Below, piece by piece: positions 27,871-37,815 of a DNA stretch of 64,000 nt (its first letter is position 1; every line of letters begins with the position of its first letter). Both the position numbers and the translations under genes were made by a program. The DNA is taken from positions 1 through 64,000 of the forward strand of contig NZ_JAAKGO010000001.1 of NCBI RefSeq assembly GCF_011043525.1. Reading direction: 5' to 3'. This DNA is from Sphingobacterium sp. SGG-5. Its GTDB lineage: Bacteria; Bacteroidota; Bacteroidia; Sphingobacteriales; Sphingobacteriaceae. Below the pieces are notes generated by a model. That model saw nothing but the letters and a program-made list of their open reading frames with translations. It ran no database searches and had not been told where the DNA came from.

Positions 27871-30800
27871 TTAATATCTAATCTGTATCCCCCCAACAAT
27901 CGTCCGAGGCTTCGGATAAGCCCCTATATCGACCCTTCGCAAAGTAGATGTGCTACTCTGTGACGACACATCCGGATCAAAGCCATTATATTTTTTCCAT
28001 AAAAACAAGTTTTCGCCCGCCAAAGTCAACTGTATGTCGCGAAGTTTGTTGTTCGTCAGCTTACTAATGTCCCAGGTGTATCCCAACGCGATAGTTTTAA
28101 GCCGTACATAAGAAGCATCATAGACCATCCTATCCGACGTGATATTATCTACAGCTCCGGCACGAGGCAAGTCAGATGTTGGGTTACGGACCGGATGCCA
28201 TGCATTGAGCATATAGGTATATTGATTAGTCATCACACCATTAGCCATCCACTGCTCCGAAATGTTATAAATTTTTCCACCAATAGAATAATTGAAAAAT
28301 ACGCCCAGAGTCAGGTTTTTGTACCGGAAGCTGTTCTGAAGACCTCCATATACAAAAGGATCCGAATTCCCTAAGTAAATTAGGTCATTTTCATTGAGTA
28401 CACCATCATGGTCCTGATCTAGGTAGCGGGGTGCGCCTGGTGTATACATCGACGGAGCGGATGATACGTAACCATTGGTTATTTTATTCCTATCAACTTC
28501 ATCCAGAGACTTCCACGTACCTCCATATTGAAACCCCCATAATGCATTAAGTGGATAGTCTTTCACGTAACCGTACATCATATAACTGTTATTGCCATTG
28601 GCATTATAGACGCCGACATAATCGAGGGTAGCTATATCTTCCACCATTTGCTTATTGTGAGAGATCGAAAATGTAGACGTCCATGAAAAATCTTGTTTAT
28701 TGAAATTTCTCGTTTCAACACTTAACTCCACGCCCTTATTGGAAGTCTTACCAATATTAGCAAAGCGTGTATTATATCCTGTATGCCGGGGTGTTTGTAC
28801 ATCTAAAAGCAAGTCACTGGTATACGACAGGTAGGCTTCGAAAGTAATATTGACCCGTCTGTTCAGTAAGGCAATATCCGTGGCCACATTATACATATCT
28901 GTTTTTTCCCAGGAAAGCTCTTCACTGGCCAATCGGGACGGGTAAAATGCCACTGGTTGCGAACCGTCAAAGAGGTATCCACTTGTAGTAGATGCCAAAG
29001 CTGCTAACGAACGGTAAGAAGAAATCCCGTCATTTCCTGTTCGTCCCGCACTGGTCCGGATAGATAATTCATTTATCCAGTTCACGTCTTTCATAAAATT
29101 CTCTTCGGCTATATTCCATTTTAAGGCTGCCGACGGAAAAAAAGCCCATTTTTTATGAGCGGCAAAATTGGACGCACCGTCTCTTCTTCCTGTCACCGTC
29201 AAATAATATTTACTTTTATAATTATAGTTTGCTCTTGCCAGAAAAGATATAGACGACCGGGCATTATTACCAGACCCAGCTACGTAATTCTCTTTATCAG
29301 GGATAGCGTTCATATTGTTCCAGAGAATAGCATCCGACTGATATCCCTCACCTTGCAAGGTGAGGTTATCACTGCTGACCTTTTGACCAATGACGCCTAA
29401 TGTAAAATCAAGGTGATGTGTATCTTCCCAATTCTTTAAATAATTCAGCGTTGTCTGACTCATGAGATTCGTTTCGTTAAATTCCCCTCTATAGGCCATA
29501 CCGCCCTCATTTTCTGATTTCGCGGGCAGATTTCCGGGATCATACCGAAAGGTATGTCGCCCATAGGAATAATAATTCAGTTGGGAATTTATCTTCATAT
29601 TCGGGAACGGTTCAATCTCGATATATCCTGTATTTGTGGAACTGACACGCTTCATATTCCGGATAACATCTAAGTCTAATATCGAGCGAGGCGAATTAAA
29701 TTTTTGCCCTGAATACCATAAATCGTTAAAGTCGTCGTGTATCTTAATCAGTGGATTCAGGAAGATTGCACCACTCCACCAGGTCGCGCCACCTATGGAC
29801 ACCAAATTTTGATCTTCATCTCTGTTTGAATAGCTGTATTTATAGCCGACTTTCATCCAGGGAAACAACTGGTAGTCAATATTCAACCTACCTGTAAACC
29901 TCCCCAAACCACTTTTTTCCACAATACCCTGGGTATTGTCGTATGCAGCTGAAGCATAATAATTGGTCTTATTACCCCCACCGGCAAGGGAAAGAATATG
30001 ATTATGGTAAGGCGCTATCCGTGTAATTTCCTCAACCCAGTCGGTTCCTTTACCAAGGGATAAGGGATCTGGGTAAGGGTAGGCCGATTGCGGTGTAGTT
30101 GGCCCTACTGAACCATAATCGTCGGATGTTGCAAAAAGAGCATAATCGTTTCTGTACTGGGCGAATTGGGAGGCATTCATAATATCCAACTTCCGCGGCA
30201 ACTGAGAAAGCCCCGCGGTACTTTTCCATGTGATATTATCTTTTCCTTTTCGTCCTTGCTTGGTGGTAATGATGATAACGCCGTTACTTCCTCTTGTACC
30301 GTAAATAGCCGTGGCTGAAGCATCTTTCAATACGCTTACCGATTCAATATCTGCCGTATTGATATCGGAAAGGCTACTGATTCCGTCAATGACACCGTCT
30401 ACCACGATGAGTGGCTCATTGGTGGCCGTGATCGAACGTGTGCCCCGGATACGGATCGATGTTGCCGCCCCAGGTTCGCCGGTAGAAGCCATAATGTCGG
30501 CTCCCGGAATACGTCCCTGTAACGCTATATCAACGGACAGTACGGGTGCATTCCGGATATCCGCCATCTTGACATTTACTACAGAGCCAGTGAGGTCTTT
30601 CTTTTTTACTTCACCATAGCCGATAACGACGACCTCATCTACATCGGTGACTTTCTCAGTCAGCGTCACCAGTACTGTTTTTTGCTCACGGACACTGATC
30701 TCCTGCGCTTCGTATCCAATAATAGAAAACGAAAGTACCGCCGGAAGCGTGCTGACTTTAATAGTGAATAAACCTGCATCATTCGTAACCGTCTGCTGGG

Positions 30801-31290
30801 TTCCGTTTCTATCTTTTACCGTCACATTCGCCACTGGTGCTCCCGTTGAGTTCTGTACAGCGCCTTGAACGGTTCTTTCTTGGATAGCATGGATCGTTAT
30901 TGCAGGTTTTCTGCTCCCTGTTTTCATTTCTTTCTGTACCAGCACTATACTTTTATCCATCATCTTGTAATCCAAACCAAATTGAGGTAATACTGCCTGT
31001 AAGATTTGAATCGCTTCGGTATTCTGGAAATCCACATCGACTTTTGCCTGTGGAGACACTAAGCCCTGTGCATAGAAAATATTAAGCCCACTCTTTCGCT
31101 GTACTTCTTTAAGTAAAGTAGCAAGCGCAACTTGCTTACCCTTAACCGATATTTTTTGGGCAAAAGAAGATGCACTAACCTGGAAAGTAGCAACAAGCAT
31201 AAGTATCCACGTCAACTTCATAAATAATGGAATTTTCAGTTTAGAATGGCAATAGGGATGGCATATCCCTAACCTTTTTTTTTCATACAT
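27871..31290 (-). CDS. SusC/RagA family TonB-dependent transporter with STN signalling domain
   Basis: This ~1139-residue outer-membrane transporter has its ATG at 31288-31290. The ATG at 31219-31221 (MKLTWILMLVATFQVSASSF) would start right at the signal peptide, and the choice is uncertain. Behind the signal peptide an STN domain (LATLLKEVQRKSGLNIFYAQ) is followed by a carboxypeptidase-like CNA domain (about 140-215). Next come the SusC plug (RIRGTRSITATNEPLIVVDG, with the TonB-box-like DVDEVVVIGYGEVKKKDLTG before it) and a 22-strand beta barrel ending GGIQIRY. The STN domain shows that it signals to the FecR/ECF sigma pair encoded upstream. Confidence 0.95.
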   Translation of the reverse strand: MYEKKRLGICHPYCHSKLKIPLFMKLTWILMLVATFQVSASSFAQKISVKGKQVALATLLKEVQRKSGLNIFYAQGLVSPQAKVDVDFQNTEAIQILQAVLPQFGLDYKMMDKSIVLVQKEMKTGSRKPAITIHAIQERTVQGAVQNSTGAPVANVTVKDRNGTQQTVTNDAGLFTIKVSTLPAVLSFSIIGYEAQEISVREQKTVLVTLTEKVTDVDEVVVIGYGEVKKKDLTGSVVNVKMADIRNAPVLSVDIALQGRIPGADIMASTGEPGAATSIRIRGTRSITATNEPLIVVDGVIDGISSLSDINTADIESVSVLKDASATAIYGTRGSNGVIIITTKQGRKGKDNITWKSTAGLSQLPRKLDIMNASQFAQYRNDYALFATSDDYGSVGPTTPQSAYPYPDPLSLGKGTDWVEEITRIAPYHNHILSLAGGGNKTNYYASAAYDNTQGIVEKSGLGRFTGRLNIDYQLFPWMKVGYKYSYSNRDEDQNLVSIGGATWWSGAIFLNPLIKIHDDFNDLWYSGQKFNSPRSILDLDVIRNMKRVSSTNTGYIEIEPFPNMKINSQLNYYSYGRHTFRYDPGNLPAKSENEGGMAYRGEFNETNLMSQTTLNYLKNWEDTHHLDFTLGVIGQKVSSDNLTLQGEGYQSDAILWNNMNAIPDKENYVAGSGNNARSSISFLARANYNYKSKYYLTVTGRRDGASNFAAHKKWAFFPSAALKWNIAEENFMKDVNWINELSIRTSAGRTGNDGISSYRSLAALASTTSGYLFDGSQPVAFYPSRLASEELSWEKTDMYNVATDIALLNRRVNITFEAYLSYTSDLLLDVQTPRHTGYNTRFANIGKTSNKGVELSVETRNFNKQDFSWTSTFSISHNKQMVEDIATLDYVGVYNANGNNSYMMYGYVKDYPLNALWGFQYGGTWKSLDEVDRNKITNGYVSSAPSMYTPGAPRYLDQDHDGVLNENDLIYLGNSDPFVYGGLQNSFRYKNLTLGVFFNYSIGGKIYNISEQWMANGVMTNQYTYMLNAWHPVRNPTSDLPRAGAVDNITSDRMVYDASYVRLKTIALGYTWDISKLTNNKLRDIQLTLAGENLFLWKKYNGFDPDVSSQSSTSTLRRVDIGAYPKPRTIVGGIQIRY

Positions 31291-31335
31291 TTGCAAATAG
31301 GTTGAGATTTGTTAACAGTTACATTTCAATCTTTC

Positions 31336-31382
31336 ATGTCGTTAAGACATTATCTTGGCAGGGGCGGCTTCAACGCTCCTGC
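31336..31382. other. Two hairpins in the fecR-susC gap
   Basis: ATGTC-GTTAA-GACAT (31336-31350) and a 9-bp stem with one G-T pair (31358-31366 with 31374-31382, loop GCTTCAA) lie in the 115-base gap between the FecR gene and susC. No T-run follows on the minus strand, so a terminator is unlikely. They may affect the relative expression of regulator and transporter by RNA processing or stability. Confidence 0.35.
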
Positions 31383-31411
31383 TTTTGAATCATGTCTTTT
31401 TACACCGCCAA

Positions 31412-32617
31412 TCATTTCATGACAATGACCCTCCTTCCATCGACTTTAAACGTTACTAAGTTGGTCCACTCTATTAATTGTAACAATTGTTTAAAATTTT
31501 CAAAACGTGATATTGTACCAGTATACTTTACGGTGGAGAAATCCCCTTCATATTGTACGTCGATATCATACCAGCGCGAAATGTCATCCATTACCTTATA
31601 GATCGATGCTCCTTCAAACGCAAATTTCCCCTCTTTCCAGGCCACCGAGTAGAACGGTTCTACCGTTCTAACCGATAATTCTTTCGTGGATTTGGAAAAA
31701 TTTGACTGTTGTGACGGCCGTAGATATTGCCGGCCCTCAAGGCCATTGTACTCCAGAGCAACCAACCCTTCCACCAAAGTCGTCGTAATATCGTTCTGAT
31801 AACTATTGATATTAAAGCTGGTGCCCAGTACTTTTAACCGTTGCTGTCCCGTTTTCACGATAAAAGGAAGCTTTTTACCATTTTTGTATACTTTTTCGAC
31901 CTCGAAGTAAGCTTCTCCCTCCAACTCGACTTCACGAACGTCCTTATCAAATGCTATTGGATACCGAAGCTTTGAATCAGCATTGACCCATACTTTTGTA
32001 CCGTCGGGCAAGGCAAGACTGTATTCTCCACCTTTCGGAGTAATAATGGTGTTATATAGACTATGTAATTCCTTTTCATTTCGAAATTCGTAGGCAATGC
32101 TACCATCCTCCTGGCGATAAATCCGAAGCCCCTGATCCTGGAATACAGTATCCTTTTCTATCGTTGCTAACTCTACAAAACTGCCATCGTCAAAAACAAT
32201 CCTCGCTTTGTTCGACCCTGGCTTAATGAGGTCATTATCGGTTAAGATCTTATCCTCACTCTGCCATTTGAGGAGAAAGACACCAGTTCCTACCAAAATA
32301 ACCATACTGATACATGCAACCATTGCCACCCTAAACTGCTTTGCAGACCGCAGCATCCCACCGGATGATTGCCTTCCTCTGTCTTCATCGAAAGCAGGCT
32401 TCAGCCTTTCATCTTTCAAAATACGCCTAAACATCGGTTCTGCATTTACTTTTTCCTCATCGACAGGTAACGCTACAAAGGAATCGTCCCACACTTCCGA
32501 AAGAAGCTTCGCTCCTTCTGCAGTCTGAATGAAATCCATTAGAATTCGTTTTTCTTCGTCGCTAAGCTGTGCGTTGCGCGACTTGACGAGTAAATAATAT
32601 AGCTGCTGTCTATCCAC
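31412..32617 (-). CDS. FecR-type anti-sigma factor
   Basis: The frame begins with a GTG at 32615-32617, since a stop lies a few codons upstream and no ATG gives a full N-terminus. The 401-residue protein has a cytoplasmic N-terminal sigma-binding region (about 1-90), one membrane segment (about 95-117, VAMVACISMVILVGTGVFLL), a periplasmic FecR domain (about 185-285) and a C-terminal DUF4974-like domain ending in a strand close to that of STN. It holds the upstream ECF sigma in check until the STN domain of SusC signals ligand. It lies 81 bases downstream of the sigma gene and 115 upstream of susC. Confidence 0.92.
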   Translation of the reverse strand: MDRQQLYYLLVKSRNAQLSDEEKRILMDFIQTAEGAKLLSEVWDDSFVALPVDEEKVNAEPMFRRILKDERLKPAFDEDRGRQSSGGMLRSAKQFRVAMVACISMVILVGTGVFLLKWQSEDKILTDNDLIKPGSNKARIVFDDGSFVELATIEKDTVFQDQGLRIYRQEDGSIAYEFRNEKELHSLYNTIITPKGGEYSLALPDGTKVWVNADSKLRYPIAFDKDVREVELEGEAYFEVEKVYKNGKKLPFIVKTGQQRLKVLGTSFNINSYQNDITTTLVEGLVALEYNGLEGRQYLRPSQQSNFSKSTKELSVRTVEPFYSVAWKEGKFAFEGASIYKVMDDISRWYDIDVQYEGDFSTVKYTGTISRFENFKQLLQLIEWTNLVTFKVDGRRVIVMK

Positions 32618-32698
32618 TGTTACCGCGGTTTATCAGGTTTTTTTATAGTTATAAACGAAAGCTAATCGAGAATGTACTAATAGGGAAGTAAATATTTT

Positions 32699-33265
32699 TT
32701 AAAAAAGGAAGAAATAGATTTTTTGTAGTTGCAGGCGTACCATTTTGGTTGCTAACAGAAGATGATTTTTCACAGTATGTCGTGATATATTCAACTGTTC
32801 TGCAATTTCCTGTTGAGCCAGATCCTCCATTTTACTCAAGCGATACACTTCCTGCTGCTGGGCAGGAAGTGTCGCCACAATTTGTTCGAGGATACGGTAC
32901 AATTCCGTAAAATCTATCTGTTCTTCCGTGACACAGGAAATAGAAGTCCATTCCAGTTGTGCAGCCGATAGTCTGGAAGAATTGCTTAGCTGCTGCCTAT
33001 AATGTGAAATACACAATCGCTTTGTAATAGTAAATAAATAGGGATAAAGATCACTTTCTGAGTGGATTTTATGTCTATTCAGATATAACTGTGTAAAGGC
33101 CTCTTGTGCTATTTCTTCAGCATCTTCCAAATGCTTACATTTAGAATAGGCATAACGTAACACAATCGGAAAAAAGTAATCAAACGCTTTCCGATAAGCT
33201 TTTTCATCTCCATCAACAAAACGCTGAAAATCTTCTTCGTGGAAAATATGCCTTGTTAATTTCAT
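32699..33265 (-). CDS. ECF RNA polymerase sigma factor (FecI/Bacteroidota SusCD type)
   Basis: This 188-residue sigma factor has region 2 at about 25-85 (HLEDAEEIAQEAFTQLYLNR) and region 4 at about 130-180 (LPAQQQEVYRLSKMEDLAQQ followed by EIAEQLNISRHTVKNHLLLA). It lacks a cytoplasmic sensory extension, so activity is controlled by FecR, encoded next to it. Its likely targets are the promoters of the SusC-D-EEP-DUF5689-SGNH genes. It lies 20 bases downstream of the lipoprotein gene at 33286, so that gene is co-transcribed with it. Confidence 0.92.
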   Translation of the reverse strand: MKLTRHIFHEEDFQRFVDGDEKAYRKAFDYFFPIVLRYAYSKCKHLEDAEEIAQEAFTQLYLNRHKIHSESDLYPYLFTITKRLCISHYRQQLSNSSRLSAAQLEWTSISCVTEEQIDFTELYRILEQIVATLPAQQQEVYRLSKMEDLAQQEIAEQLNISRHTVKNHLLLATKMVRLQLQKIYFFLF

Positions 33266-33285
33266 CCCTTTCTCTTTCTTTATAT

Positions 33286-34305
33286 TCAGTTTTTCTCCTC
33301 TTCAAATTCAGCAACAGAAAATAAAGAAACATTGTCCAAAAACACCCTGTTGTTGCTTATTCCAGCATTTGTATTGGTCACAAACTCTATTTGAAGCGTA
33401 GCTGATAAAGGATTATTCTTTGGTTTATGGATCACAAAACTATAGTTCGAATCTTCCCACATTTTTGTTGCCAACAATGCAGACTGATAGTCAAAATAAC
33501 CCAACTCAACCATCCGACTTGTGCTTCCATCTTCAAACTCACCGTTGGACAAATTGATAGTCAGCTTATTTTCATCCATTACTCCCTTACCTGAAATATA
33601 GGATACCGCATCAAAAGCCAACAGAAGTACACTGTCTCGTTCTAAAGACGAAACAATTGGCGTATATAAATCCGCCCCTATATCTGCTGAACCCAATTGA
33701 AGAAAGCCATTCTTTCCATATACAAATGCATGACTTTGATCTGGCAATATCGTGGATGTCCAACCAGATTGTTTTTGTGAAGTAGACCAATTACCTATCA
33801 GCATTCCGGCAGCAAGATCCAGCGGATTGGTATTGCCATACTTCAGCCAAGTGAAGTCTTCTGAAAACCGGGTTTCGTATCCCTGATATAGCCTTAGAAA
33901 GCTTCCTGTATATTTTTCCTGGTTGGTGATATTTAAAACACCCGAACGTATCGCAAAGCCCTCTATAAGAGGCAGCACTTCTAATATCACCCGTGTCGCA
34001 TTTATTTCACTCAGATATTCTTTCTTATAGATGGTAACCCATTCTTCCAGTTCGGCGGTTTGGAAAGACAAATTGATATCTGAAGAAGAAAACACATACA
34101 ATGTGTCCTTACCTCCTTCAATAGCCAGATCCAATTTAGTAATCGCATCGGCCTGATGCTCACTTATCGAAACGGTCAACGCACTTTGCATATTTTCTTC
34201 ATTATCCTTGCTGCAAGCGCAAAACAAAATTATAGATAGTCCAATAATCGATTTTAGGGCAACACCCTTCTGTTCGCGAATATTATTCACAATTTTTCTG
34301 TTCAT
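33286..34305 (-). CDS. BACON-like lipoprotein upstream of the sigma/anti-sigma pair
   Basis: The 339-residue lipoprotein has a long n-region (about 17 residues) and a lipobox at LFCACSKD (Cys31). An N-terminal Ig/BACON-like domain (about 40-135) is followed by a C-terminal jelly-roll or concanavalin-like domain (FSEDFTWLKYGNTNPLDLA at about 147 to RVFLDNVSLFSV). This resembles the non-catalytic binding modules of the two DUF5689 proteins at the other end of the locus. It is the first gene of the sigma-FecR transcript, an unusual place for a binding lipoprotein. The ligand is unknown. Confidence 0.65.
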   Translation of the reverse strand: MNRKIVNNIREQKGVALKSIIGLSIILFCACSKDNEENMQSALTVSISEHQADAITKLDLAIEGGKDTLYVFSSSDINLSFQTAELEEWVTIYKKEYLSEINATRVILEVLPLIEGFAIRSGVLNITNQEKYTGSFLRLYQGYETRFSEDFTWLKYGNTNPLDLAAGMLIGNWSTSQKQSGWTSTILPDQSHAFVYGKNGFLQLGSADIGADLYTPIVSSLERDSVLLLAFDAVSYISGKGVMDENKLTINLSNGEFEDGSTSRMVELGYFDYQSALLATKMWEDSNYSFVIHKPKNNPLSATLQIEFVTNTNAGISNNRVFLDNVSLFSVAEFEEEKN

Positions 34306-34357
34306 GATTCATTTAGTTTTCTACGAGTGGACCAAGACCCAGTAGAAAGCGACGCTG

Positions 34358-34365
34358 CAAATCTA
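34358..34365 (-). promoter_or_regulatory. Candidate -7 element of the sigma operon
   Basis: Read on the minus strand, TAGATTTG matches TAnnTTTG 53 bases before the ATG at 34305. No TTTG stands at the expected -33 position, so this is a weak call. The rest of the 34306-34509 gap shows no other convincing element. Confidence 0.3.
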
Positions 34366-34509
34366 TACAAACTAACCCAATTTTCCTGTTAAATAGCCTT
34401 TAAGCTTATATTAAGATTAAAGGAAAAGTGTGTTAATATGTCAAAATATAGCAGTGGTTAGCATGTCATCATACTAAGATACAACTTTGCATAATAAAAC
34501 CAAAAATAA

Positions 34510-34540
34510 TTTGCATATCCATTTATCTATTTTAATTTTG
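34510..34540 (+). promoter_or_regulatory. Strong Bacteroidota promoter of the lactonase-like gene
   Basis: TTTG (34510-34513), exactly 19 bases, and TAATTTTG (34533-34540) match the primary sigma factor consensus of this phylum without mismatch. The predicted start near 34547 gives a leader of about 36 bases before the ATG at 34583. A GGAGG at 34558-34562 lies 20 bases from that ATG, too far to be a normal ribosome binding site. Confidence 0.75.
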
Positions 34541-34582
34541 GCATCATTGTAGTAGTCGGAGGAACTTTATCCAAATTATCTC

Positions 34583-35638
34583 ATGGACAGCATTATCACT
34601 TTAATATTCGCCATAGGCACCTACACCGTCAATACACAGAGTGATGGAATTTATCTGGTCAAATTGAACCTTGCCGATAAAAGCGTCGAAATCGCACAAA
34701 CGATCCCGGCAACGAACCCTTCTTTTATACAATATGTGGGCGACAATGCCATGCTTTACTATGTAGAAGAAGTGGGCAACAAGGTGGGCACAGTCAACGC
34801 TGCCCGTGTAGATTTCGGGGATCTGTCGGTAGAGAAGCTGTCTACCTTCATGACGCAAGGAAGTGCACCTTGCCACGTCGCCATCAGTTCTGATCTGCAA
34901 ACGCTCATTGCTTCAAATTACAGCAGCGGGAATTTCACGACGTTCGGATTAAATAGCAACGGGGAGATCAATAGTGAATTGTCGCATTATACATTCAATG
35001 CCCATAGTTCACATCCCACAAGGCAGAAACAGTCACACATCCACTCGGCCTTTTACTCACCCGACGGCACAAATGTTTTTATACAAGACCTTGGTGGTGA
35101 TGGCATCTATCAGTTTAAGGCCAATGCCATCATAAAGAATGAGCAACCTTATGTGACACATCAAATGCCGAAAGGGTCAGGTCCCCGGCATCTCGTTTTC
35201 TCCTCCAGCAACGAGTTTGTATATATCATCAACGAATTAAACGGCACGATCGATGTCTATAGACTAGACGAGAAGGGGTTTATCAAAAACCATGTACAAA
35301 ATATTTCCACAGATGCAACCGAGGGGGACAACTTATGTGCCCATATCCGACTTTCTTCGGATGGACGTTTCTTATATGCCAGCAATCGGGGCACAAAAAA
35401 CAGCTTGACAGTATATGCGGTCGCCCAGGACGGTACGCTTTCCTTAGCTCAGACTATTCCCAGTGCAGGCGAAGGGCCTCGCCATTTTGAATTTACACCC
35501 GATGAAGATTTCATATTGGTTGCCAACCAATACACCGACAATGTGACTATTTTCAGAAGAGATAAACAGAATGGACAACTCACTAAAATGGATATAGAAA
35601 TTAAAATCCCTTCACCGGTTTGTATACAGTCTCTATAA
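34583..35638 (+). CDS. Lactonase-family seven-bladed beta-propeller protein
   Basis: The 351-residue protein belongs to the 6-phosphogluconolactonase (YkgB/Pgl, pfam10282) family. Successive blades each have a G-T/S-D-G pattern, and motifs typical of the family are present ([19 protein letters not shown] at the start, [18 protein letters not shown] and [15 protein letters not shown] further on). It has no lipoprotein or export signal, so it is probably cytoplasmic. Pgl-like members hydrolyse 6-phosphogluconolactone, but many relatives have other roles, so the substrate is uncertain. Its stop overlaps the stop of purE by 6 bases (35633-35638), a convergent overlap. Confidence 0.8.
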   Translation: MDSIITLIFAIGTYTVNTQSDGIYLVKLNLADKSVEIAQTIPATNPSFIQYVGDNAMLYYVEEVGNKVGTVNAARVDFGDLSVEKLSTFMTQGSAPCHVAISSDLQTLIASNYSSGNFTTFGLNSNGEINSELSHYTFNAHSSHPTRQKQSHIHSAFYSPDGTNVFIQDLGGDGIYQFKANAIIKNEQPYVTHQMPKGSGPRHLVFSSSNEFVYIINELNGTIDVYRLDEKGFIKNHVQNISTDATEGDNLCAHIRLSSDGRFLYASNRGTKNSLTVYAVAQDGTLSLAQTIPSAGEGPRHFEFTPDEDFILVANQYTDNVTIFRRDKQNGQLTKMDIEIKIPSPVCIQSL

Positions 35639-36136
35639 GCCTTTTTCTACTTCTTTAGCAGCCTCTTCGACTTTTTCTTTTAAATCTTTCTTAAAGGCCA
35701 ACAGATTATCGGCTACGGACGGATTACTTGTCCCGATAATCTGTGCAGCAAGGATTCCAGCATTTTTTGCGGCATTCAGGGCTACTGTAGCTACAGGAAT
35801 GCCATTAGGCATCTGCAAGATAGACAATATCGAATCCCATCCATCAATAGAGTTGGAAGATCGGACAGGCACACCGATTACCGGCAGGTGTGTAATGGAT
35901 GCCACCATACCCGGCAGATGGGCTGCACCACCCGCTCCAGCTATTATAACTCTCAATCCTCGACCCGCTGCTTTTTCAGCATATTCGAACATGCGATGCG
36001 GAGTACGGTGTGCCGAAACAACGGTTACTTCCAGACCTACTCCTAATTCTTTGAGAACATCTATGGCTTCTTGCATGACAGGAAGATCCGATTTGCTTCC
36101 CATAATGACGCCTACTTGCACGGCTTGTGAGTTCAT
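35633..36136 (-). CDS. purE: N5-carboxyaminoimidazole ribonucleotide mutase
   Basis: The 167-residue enzyme moves the carboxyl group from N5-CAIR to make CAIR in purine synthesis. The class-I signatures are present: [23 protein letters not shown] and [13 protein letters not shown]. The start is the ATG at 36134-36136 (MNSQAVQVG), 14 bases after the stop of purK. The longer frame to 36229 would add 31 residues inside purK that lack family similarity. It works with PurK, encoded next to it. Confidence 0.95.
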   Translation of the reverse strand: MNSQAVQVGVIMGSKSDLPVMQEAIDVLKELGVGLEVTVVSAHRTPHRMFEYAEKAAGRGLRVIIAGAGGAAHLPGMVASITHLPVIGVPVRSSNSIDGWDSILSILQMPNGIPVATVALNAAKNAGILAAQIIGTSNPSVADNLLAFKKDLKEKVEEAAKEVEKGL

Positions 36137-36150
36137 ATCTTTTTTGTGGA

Positions 36151-37293
36151 TTATGCTTTTACTTTTAGTAGTTCCTGCACCTTTCGCGCATTCGCAATTG
36201 CAGTCTCCCGCTCCTGATGGATCACGCACACATGTCCCATCTTACGGAATGGCTTCGTATATTTTTTTCCATACAAGTGTACATATACACCATCTATGGC
36301 AAGTACTTCTTCCACACCCTCGTATTTCGCCAGCCCTTCATATCCCTCCTCACCCAATAAGTTAATCATAATAGCATTGGATATGGCAGCCGTGTTGCCC
36401 AGCGGTAAATTAAAAATTGCCCGCAGGTGTTGCGCAAACTGGGAGGTATAATTTCCTTCTATAGTATGATGTCCCGAGTTATGTGGACGCGGAGCCAACT
36501 CATTCACTAATATTTCACCTTCTTTTGTCAAAAACATCTCCACGGCCAACAAACCCACAATCTGTAGATCGTTGGCAATTTTCTTGGCGATATCTTCCGC
36601 CTGTTGCTGGATTTCAAAACTATAGGTGGAAGGTGAGATCAGGAATTCCACCAGATTCGCCTGGGGGTTAAACTCCATTTCGACCATTGGAAAGGTGGAT
36701 ATGTCTCCCCGATCATTTCGGGCGACAATCACGGCAATTTCTTTCTCAAAGTCAACAATCTCTTCCACAATACTGGGTTCTTCAAAAGCAGTTTCTAAAT
36801 CCGTCGTGGTGTATATCATCTTCACACCTTTTCCATCGTAGCCATCCCGTCTCAATTTTTGAACATACGGCAGCTGCAAAGCCGTGTTGGCCAAGGCTTC
36901 GCTATTGGAAATCAGCTGAAAGGTGGAAGTCGGAATATCATTTTGTTTGAAAAACTGCTTTTGCATCCCTTTATCCTGAATGAGACGTATCACCCGTGAT
37001 TGGGGATAGACCACTACACCTTCATCCTCCAAACGTTCCAGCGCGTCTACATTGACTTTTTCAATTTCGATAGTTATCATATCCAACCCTTTACCGAAAT
37101 TGTATACCGTATCGTAGTCGTTTAATGCACCACATTCAAAATGATTACACAGTTTACGACAAGGGGCATTTTTGTCCGGATCCAGCACATGGATATTGAC
37201 ATTGTAATTAATCGCTTCCTGGATCAGCATACGGCCCAATTGCCCACCGCCAAGAATACCTAATTGCAATTCACCATAAAAATCTTTTGCCAT
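36151..37293 (-). CDS. purK: 5-(carboxyamino)imidazole ribonucleotide synthase
   Basis: The 380-residue ATP-grasp enzyme makes N5-CAIR from AIR, ATP and bicarbonate. It opens with the family motif [17 protein letters not shown], has the ATP-grasp domain (about 100-300, [11 protein letters not shown]), and carries [17 protein letters not shown] near 275, typical of PurK. It follows nuoB by 3 bases and precedes purE by 14, so purK-purE are at the end of a run that also contains ffh, nuoA and nuoB. Confidence 0.96.
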   Translation of the reverse strand: MAKDFYGELQLGILGGGQLGRMLIQEAINYNVNIHVLDPDKNAPCRKLCNHFECGALNDYDTVYNFGKGLDMITIEIEKVNVDALERLEDEGVVVYPQSRVIRLIQDKGMQKQFFKQNDIPTSTFQLISNSEALANTALQLPYVQKLRRDGYDGKGVKMIYTTTDLETAFEEPSIVEEIVDFEKEIAVIVARNDRGDISTFPMVEMEFNPQANLVEFLISPSTYSFEIQQQAEDIAKKIANDLQIVGLLAVEMFLTKEGEILVNELAPRPHNSGHHTIEGNYTSQFAQHLRAIFNLPLGNTAAISNAIMINLLGEEGYEGLAKYEGVEEVLAIDGVYVHLYGKKYTKPFRKMGHVCVIHQERETAIANARKVQELLKVKA

Positions 37294-37296
37294 AGT

Positions 37297-37815
37297 TTAT
37301 TTCGTTCGTTCTTCTACCTCTTCCTCAAAATATTTTTGATGAAAGATGTGTTCTTTTTCTATTACTTTTTGTAGTTCTAAAAACGCACCAATCAAGGCTT
37401 CTGGACGTGGGGGACAGCCCTGAACGTACACATCGACAGGTATAATTTTGTCCACACCCTTGACCACATGGTAACCGTGCTGCCAATAGGGCCCTCCACA
37501 ATCGGCACAGGAACCCATGGATATCACATATCGTGGTTCGGGCATCTGCTCGTACAACCGTCTGATCCGATCTGCCATTTTGAATGTCACCGTACCGGCA
37601 ACAATCATTACATCCGACTGCCTAGGAGAAGGGCGCGGAAACACGCCTAACCGATCCAGATCATAAGTCGCTGCCATAGCACCCATCATTTCGATCGCAC
37701 AACAGGCTATACCAAAACTTATTGGCCACATAGACGACAATCTGGCCCAGTTCAAGAGATCGTCAATCTTCGCAACGACCACTCCATCCGACTTTAATTG
37801 TTGCTCGATGCTCAT
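37297..37815 (-). CDS. nuoB: NADH-quinone oxidoreductase subunit B
   Basis: The 172-residue subunit carries the N2 4Fe-4S cluster, which passes electrons to quinone in complex I. The ligand cysteines are the tandem Cys38-Cys39 in [11 protein letters not shown], Cys in [14 protein letters not shown] and Cys in [12 protein letters not shown]. Its ATG overlaps the stop of nuoA by 4 bases (translational coupling). No other nuo genes follow; purK comes next after 3 bases. Confidence 0.97.
   Translation of the reverse strand: MSIEQQLKSDGVVVAKIDDLLNWARLSSMWPISFGIACCAIEMMGAMAATYDLDRLGVFPRPSPRQSDVMIVAGTVTFKMADRIRRLYEQMPEPRYVISMGSCADCGGPYWQHGYHVVKGVDKIIPVDVYVQGCPPRPEALIGAFLELQKVIEKEHIFHQKYFEEEVEERTK

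Noticed and set aside
31358-31382. Intrinsic terminator between fecR and susC
   Set aside because: The stem is followed by CAAGATAATG on the transcribed strand, with no T-run.
36137-36229. Longer PurE N-terminus
   Set aside because: The extra 31 residues lie inside purK, have no family similarity, and the ATG at 36136 fits known PurE starts.
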